Positions 19,466 through 23,163 of a stretch of DNA of 23,163 nt are shown in pieces; position 1 is the first letter of the stretch; each line of letters begins with the position of its first letter. This stretch comes from Beroe ovata (Eukaryota; Ctenophora; Nuda; Beroida; Beroidae), in the NCBI GenBank assembly GCA_946803715.1, contig CAMPET010000125.1:115840-139002 (forward strand). The letters are read 5' to 3'. Position numbers and translations under genes: made by a program. Below the pieces are notes generated by a model that saw nothing but the letters and a program-made list of their open reading frames with translations, did not search any database and was not told the origin of the DNA.

Positions 19466-20683
19466 ATGAGGTTTGCTGCCAGATGGTTGCTCCTCAGTCT
19501 ATTCATCGTATGTGCACTCTGTATTCTCCACCGCTTCTTCTCTTCAACACCATCCCCCCGCGCGCCCCTACACTCTCCTCACAATGGTTCCGTGTGTCAC
19601 TACCAGGGTAGAACTATCTCGGAGGGAACAGTCTTTTCAGAGAGGTGCAGGGACTGTTACTGTTCATTCGGCAAGGTTGAGTGTGCTGTGGCTCACTGTA
19701 AGAATGTCCGTAATACCCTTGGTATGGATCTGATAATCAGAGATATCCAGGTTATCATACACACTAGTAGACCCTACTTCCCTGGAACAGTTGCCGTAAT
19801 GAACTCAGTCCTCAAACACACTGCAGAGAGGGTTAAATTCACAATCATTCTCTATTCCAACATGCAGAGGGATGGAAAGGGCGATGACCTGGACCATTTG
19901 CATTTGTGGATCCAAGGCACGCCTCTCAGATACTCAAACTATGTGATTGTTGTAGCCAAGAAAGCATGGTTTGAATCGGACTCATATGCTGATATGAAGC
20001 TGCGGGAAGAAGATTATCCCGATGATCTGAAGACTCTGTTCAAGAGTCTGGTATATTCACCCTGGTCATCACTGCTCTTCTTGAATACTATACTGCCCTT
20101 GGAGCACAGAGTTATAGTTCTGGGGAACAGTGTGATCGTCAAGGGCGACATTGCTGACCTCTTCAACATGGATATGAAAGGGCGATCAACAGGAGTAATG
20201 AACAGTTGCATAGCGGTCACGCCCTCACACATTATTCCCATTAGTTCCTTCTTCAGGAATGAATACTTCCCCAACTCCTACCAAATTCCTGACTCAGCCT
20301 GTTCATTCTCTCGTAACCTCCTTGTCGTCGATCTTGACAAGTGGTACTCATATCACACAGAGAGACAGCTGTCATTAATTCTCCACCAAGTTATGGTTAG
20401 GAAGGGTGACCTAACCAAACAAGATATTGACACACTCAGTTTTCTGCCAATTATGCTCAGATATTGGAACGTTGCCATGGATCTGAACTCGGAGTGGAGG
20501 GTGGGGAATATGTGGGGAGAGAATGCATCCTCGATCCCAGAGAGTGGCGATTATCACATTTTAAATTGGGAACATGAACACCCATGGGAATCGCAGCCGG
20601 CTGAGTGGTTAGAGTATCACCTTCACGATTCAACTGGGATGTTCAGATTAGAGAGAGTCCTTCCAACTAGTCGGGAGAAATAA
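19466..20683 (+). CDS. Type II membrane protein: VWC domain plus glycosyltransferase family 8-like domain lacking the DxD motif
   Basis: A 405-aa protein from one exon. A short cytoplasmic N-terminus and a signal anchor (about residues 7-24, WLLLSLFIVCALCILHRFF) indicate a Golgi-type II protein. The stem region carries a von Willebrand factor C-like module with six cysteines (C44, C61, C64, C66, C73, C78: CRDCYCSFGKVEC). Residues about 92-380 resemble GT8 enzymes of the GLT8D type: PGTVAVMNSVLKHT, the acceptor-loop block RVIVLGNSVIVKGDIADLF, LLVVDLDKW, and a C-terminal H-x(8)-PW (HILNWEHEHPW). In active members the block reads LDxDVIV, whose aspartates bind the metal and UDP-sugar; here it is LGNSVIV, so both are gone. 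I infer a non-catalytic or altered enzyme. Unlike a decayed gene it is otherwise intact over its full length. A poly(A) signal candidate lies at 20928. Confidence 0.85.
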   Translation: MRFAARWLLLSLFIVCALCILHRFFSSTPSPRAPLHSPHNGSVCHYQGRTISEGTVFSERCRDCYCSFGKVECAVAHCKNVRNTLGMDLIIRDIQVIIHTSRPYFPGTVAVMNSVLKHTAERVKFTIILYSNMQRDGKGDDLDHLHLWIQGTPLRYSNYVIVVAKKAWFESDSYADMKLREEDYPDDLKTLFKSLVYSPWSSLLFLNTILPLEHRVIVLGNSVIVKGDIADLFNMDMKGRSTGVMNSCIAVTPSHIIPISSFFRNEYFPNSYQIPDSACSFSRNLLVVDLDKWYSYHTERQLSLILHQVMVRKGDLTKQDIDTLSFLPIMLRYWNVAMDLNSEWRVGNMWGENASSIPESGDYHILNWEHEHPWESQPAEWLEYHLHDSTGMFRLERVLPTSREK

Positions 20684-21903
20684 TAACGATTCATTTCAGG
20701 TGTATCTTGTTGTTAACATGCTTACTATTTATTCTAAGTTTTCACTAATTTTGTAAATAATCTCGAGTTAAGATTTTTATTTCGTGTATCCAATTGCAAT
20801 ACGTTATGTTTGATGCGCTGTTTAATTAGTATGGTTATAATTCTGAATACCTACGAATTTCCCGGTTTTATTCACTCACACTTCATATGACACTTGATAC
20901 CCGCTCTACAAATCTACTAGATCCAGTAATAAAACCATTTGTTGTCATGGATACGGTAAATACCTACAGATGATAAAACAACTCAATTCTCTGAAGTAAT
21001 TTTAGTTTTGTGTGGAACAGATTTTGTTGTTCAGTAGCTGCTATAGTCTACAACAGCTCTACAGCCTGTTGTCTAGTATTCCCTTATTGCTCGAGTACTC
21101 CCTTATTGCTGAACTTGTGAGAGATCATTACTATCACAATTGGATTGATTTCAATTTTCATTACTGCTTTTTAGTGTTCAGATTGAATTTGCAGTACTTT
21201 TTTCTGAATAATCATGGATGATTGCACGATGCTCTCAAACTTGGCATATCGCCATGTGATTCTCCAGATCTTTGCGCCCTTCATCTGCAGTAGTTTTATA
21301 TAAATGTGTGTTTAATTGATGTGCTGTGTTTTATTTATAGCTTTGTGTTGTTCATATGGTTTTATGGTTCTATTTATCTTTTTATGGTCATATTAAGTCT
21401 TAAATCCATTTCAATTCGTGATAGAGTGTTCTTTACTCATCTGCAAAGAAGTGGTTGTGAAGTATTATTGTTGTTTTTCTCCTACGTGTGCTACCTGTTG
21501 CTATTCTACTTATTATGTTGCTCCTGTACTGCTTGACAAAACATTAAACAAGTTGCTCAACACGGATATCATATGGAGTTAGCTGTGAAACATGCGTACT
21601 AAAGTGTGTGTGTGTGATCTGTTTAGTCGATTACTAGTGATATTTTGTATTTGTTATGTTCGATTCACTTATCATTTTATTTTGATTGGCCAGGGTTTAC
21701 TTTATTAACTTCATGAATAATGATGGAGCAAAAAGGAATGCATTTCAATGTTTCTCTGAATTTCTTCAGAATGAAATCATTTCAAAAGAATGACTCGTCG
21801 CATGAATTATGCTTTACAAAGCATTATATTATTCATTACTGATCAACCTGATATCATGCAGTAATCAATAAACAGGGAGTTTGATGATGTAGATCTCACT
21901 ATA
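20684..21903. other. 1.2-kb AT-rich intergenic region
   Basis: A candidate AATAAA for the upstream gene lies at 20928-20933. A small two-copy repeat of TA(T/C)TCCCTTATTGCT with a 19-base period sits at 21077-21110, and a GT run near 21605. Short hydrophobic open frames near 21012 and 21306 look like chance frames in AT-rich DNA. The last part presumably holds the promoter of the next gene. Confidence 0.5.
20928..20933 (+). terminator. Candidate poly(A) signal of the VWC/GT8 gene
   Basis: AATAAA 245 bases after the stop codon. No nearer consensus hexamer is present, though a TAAATAAT variant occurs near 20754. Confidence 0.4.
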
Positions 21904-22930
21904 ATGGAGGATGAGAGTGCTGAGCTATCAGAGCAGGTATTGGTGGAGAGAAGTGGGACGTATGAACTGGTGGATTCGCGCAATCTCCTGACACCCGAGG
22001 TTTGAACAGCAGCTGTTCCCTCTCTATAGATTCATCTTGCCGTATTATATGTGCGTTATCTCGGTATTCTCAATGTGACCAGTTTTGGGGATAGCTCCTA
22101 CTACCTAGTTCATTTCTACAGGTAGATCAGGATAGTCACCGTGAAACAGAGGATGAAGTCCTCGGTAACCGGCAGCCAGAACCTGATGAGCAATCACAAC
22201 CGGATGTAGAACCACAACAAGTGGCACAACCAGAAGTTGAAGCACAACCACAACCTGACGCACTGCCACAACCAGTGGCACAACCACAAGCTGTTGAGGG
22301 GCAACCCACCTTGTCTGTACCAGTAGATAGTGTAACGGACAATGTAGCACAGAGAACACTCGTTCCTGTAGAACAACCTGACACTACACAGACGATTAAT
22401 GAAGGAGCTGGTAACACTGACACCAGTGTCTCGCCTGAGGCTGACACCAAGCCAGCGCGACCCAGGTCAGCAAGACGACCCCAAGTGCAACCCCCAGTGC
22501 AACCTAACACGACGCAGAATCAGAAAATCGAGACGACCACAATCAACACGAGGTTTGTCTCTCATTGCAAATGTTTTAAACATTCCTTGCTCAAATGAGA
22601 GCGTAATATGATGATTAACATCTCTGTTACGTCGTGTAATGAAATCATTCGATGAAACACCGTGTTTTTGTTCTCCATGCTGTGTTACTTGTTGTTGTGA
22701 AGTTGTAAACTTTGCGTTTCTCTCAGACAGACGAAGCGCCCGATGTCCGCCAGATCTCGCCAGGTGACCACGCCCCGGCCCGTTGTATCACCCTCTCTGC
22801 GGGCAATGTCCGCTCAGCCCGCCAGAAAAACGCCACATCAGCGTGACGAGGAGGCGATACAGCGACGTGCAATGGCGGACTCCGCATTTGATCATTGGAA
22901 ACGGCAGAAAGACAGAGAATCCGCCAAGAA
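21904..22930 (+). CDS. 5' part of a gene for a Pro/Gln-rich charged protein, possibly microtubule-associated
   Basis: Three exons join in phase: 21904-21999, 22122-22552 and 22727-22930, the last ending at a GTGAGT donor, so the gene continues beyond the window. The start is MEDESAELSEQVLVERSGTY. Exon 2 encodes an acidic, low-complexity segment with repeated Q-P pairs (PQQVAQPEVEAQPQPDALPQ; about 22170-22310) and then a basic stretch. Exon 3 encodes a Ser/Arg/Pro-rich basic segment followed by AFDHWKRQKDRESAKK. An A(F/Y)xxWxxxK motif of this kind is typical of ciliary and microtubule-associated coiled-coil proteins such as the CCDC181 and MAP9 groups. That relation rests on one short motif and is tentative. 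Conserved domains would be expected downstream. Confidence 0.65.
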
Positions 22931-23133
22931 GTGAGTTTAATTCGTCCCGACTATTCACATCTACCTACCGGCTCGTGAATAGGCACCCTGTATATCCTCG
23001 AAACATTTTTCACTTAGGTACTCGTTACAAAGTATCCTCTATCTGACTCTCATGTGCGTGTGTTCAAGAATAACTCACAGTTATATTGCTACCGTATAGA
23101 ATTCCTTCGTAATGAATTGCATATCAATCTGCG

Positions 23134-23163
23134 TGAGTGAGTGTGTGTGTGTGAGTGTGTGTG
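23134..23163. repeat. GT microsatellite at right edge
   Basis: A (GT)n run with GAGT interruptions, much like the run at position 1. It lies within the unfinished gene's intron. Confidence 0.9.

Noticed and set aside
21012-21536. Two small hydrophobic proteins
   Set aside because: They are short frames in AT-rich DNA, with no splice support, poor start contexts and no recognisable family.
22105-22510. Minus-strand Ser/Cys/Gly- and Val/Leu-rich repeats
   Set aside because: They are antisense shadows of the Q-P repeat exon on the plus strand.
1-23163. Bacterial or phage systems, CRISPR arrays, operons in the prokaryotic sense
   Set aside because: Spliced eukaryotic genes fill the window; no spaced short repeats of CRISPR type and no prokaryotic signals are present.

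Overview
The window is nuclear DNA of an early-branching animal, most likely a sponge. The evidence is a set of conserved metazoan genes (GOPC, PPIL1, GLE1, ERCC4/XPF, a ZDHHC16-like palmitoyltransferase) split by short GT-AG introns, close gene spacing, AT-rich intergenic DNA with foldback repeats, and membrane proteins with unusual domain mixes (PAN/ricin-like/sushi; VWC plus glycosyltransferase 8). The sponge assignment is an inference; a cnidarian or placozoan is not excluded. It is a draft scaffold: it begins and ends in GT microsatellite, and two single N's (4431 and 12330) lie at joins flanked by repeated sequence.

Layout. 1-6379, minus strand: GOPC, the Golgi PDZ/coiled-coil trafficking adaptor, rebuilt here from at least seven phase-consistent exons. 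Its long intron (2089-5019) holds a small unidentified plus-strand gene (3485-4723) and a repeated stretch of about 610 bp around the N at 4431, which looks like two unmerged alleles. 6604-7264, minus: PPIL1, a two-exon spliceosomal cyclophilin. 7265-9896: gene-free, with a large GC-rich foldback (7754-7888) and other repeats. 9897-15021, plus: GLE1, an mRNA-export factor with about 15 exons. One GLE1 intron holds an intact, single-exon, minus-strand gene for a PAN/ricin-like/sushi membrane protein (12701-13852). A decayed copy of that protein's tail lies at 15369-15566. 15637-20683, plus: three successive uninterrupted genes, namely ERCC4/XPF, a DHHC palmitoyltransferase, and a type II membrane protein with a VWC domain and a GT8 domain that has lost its DxD metal site. 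21904 to the window end, plus: the 5' part of a spliced gene for a Pro/Gln-rich, charged, possibly microtubule-associated protein.

The genes do not form a pathway. GOPC, the palmitoyltransferase and the GT8-like protein act in or near Golgi membranes; PPIL1 and GLE1 act in splicing and mRNA export; XPF acts in DNA repair. The least ordinary items are the nested lectin-like receptor gene with its decayed relative, the VWC/GT8 pseudoenzyme, the small nested gene, the GC-rich foldback and the assembly artefact inside GOPC.
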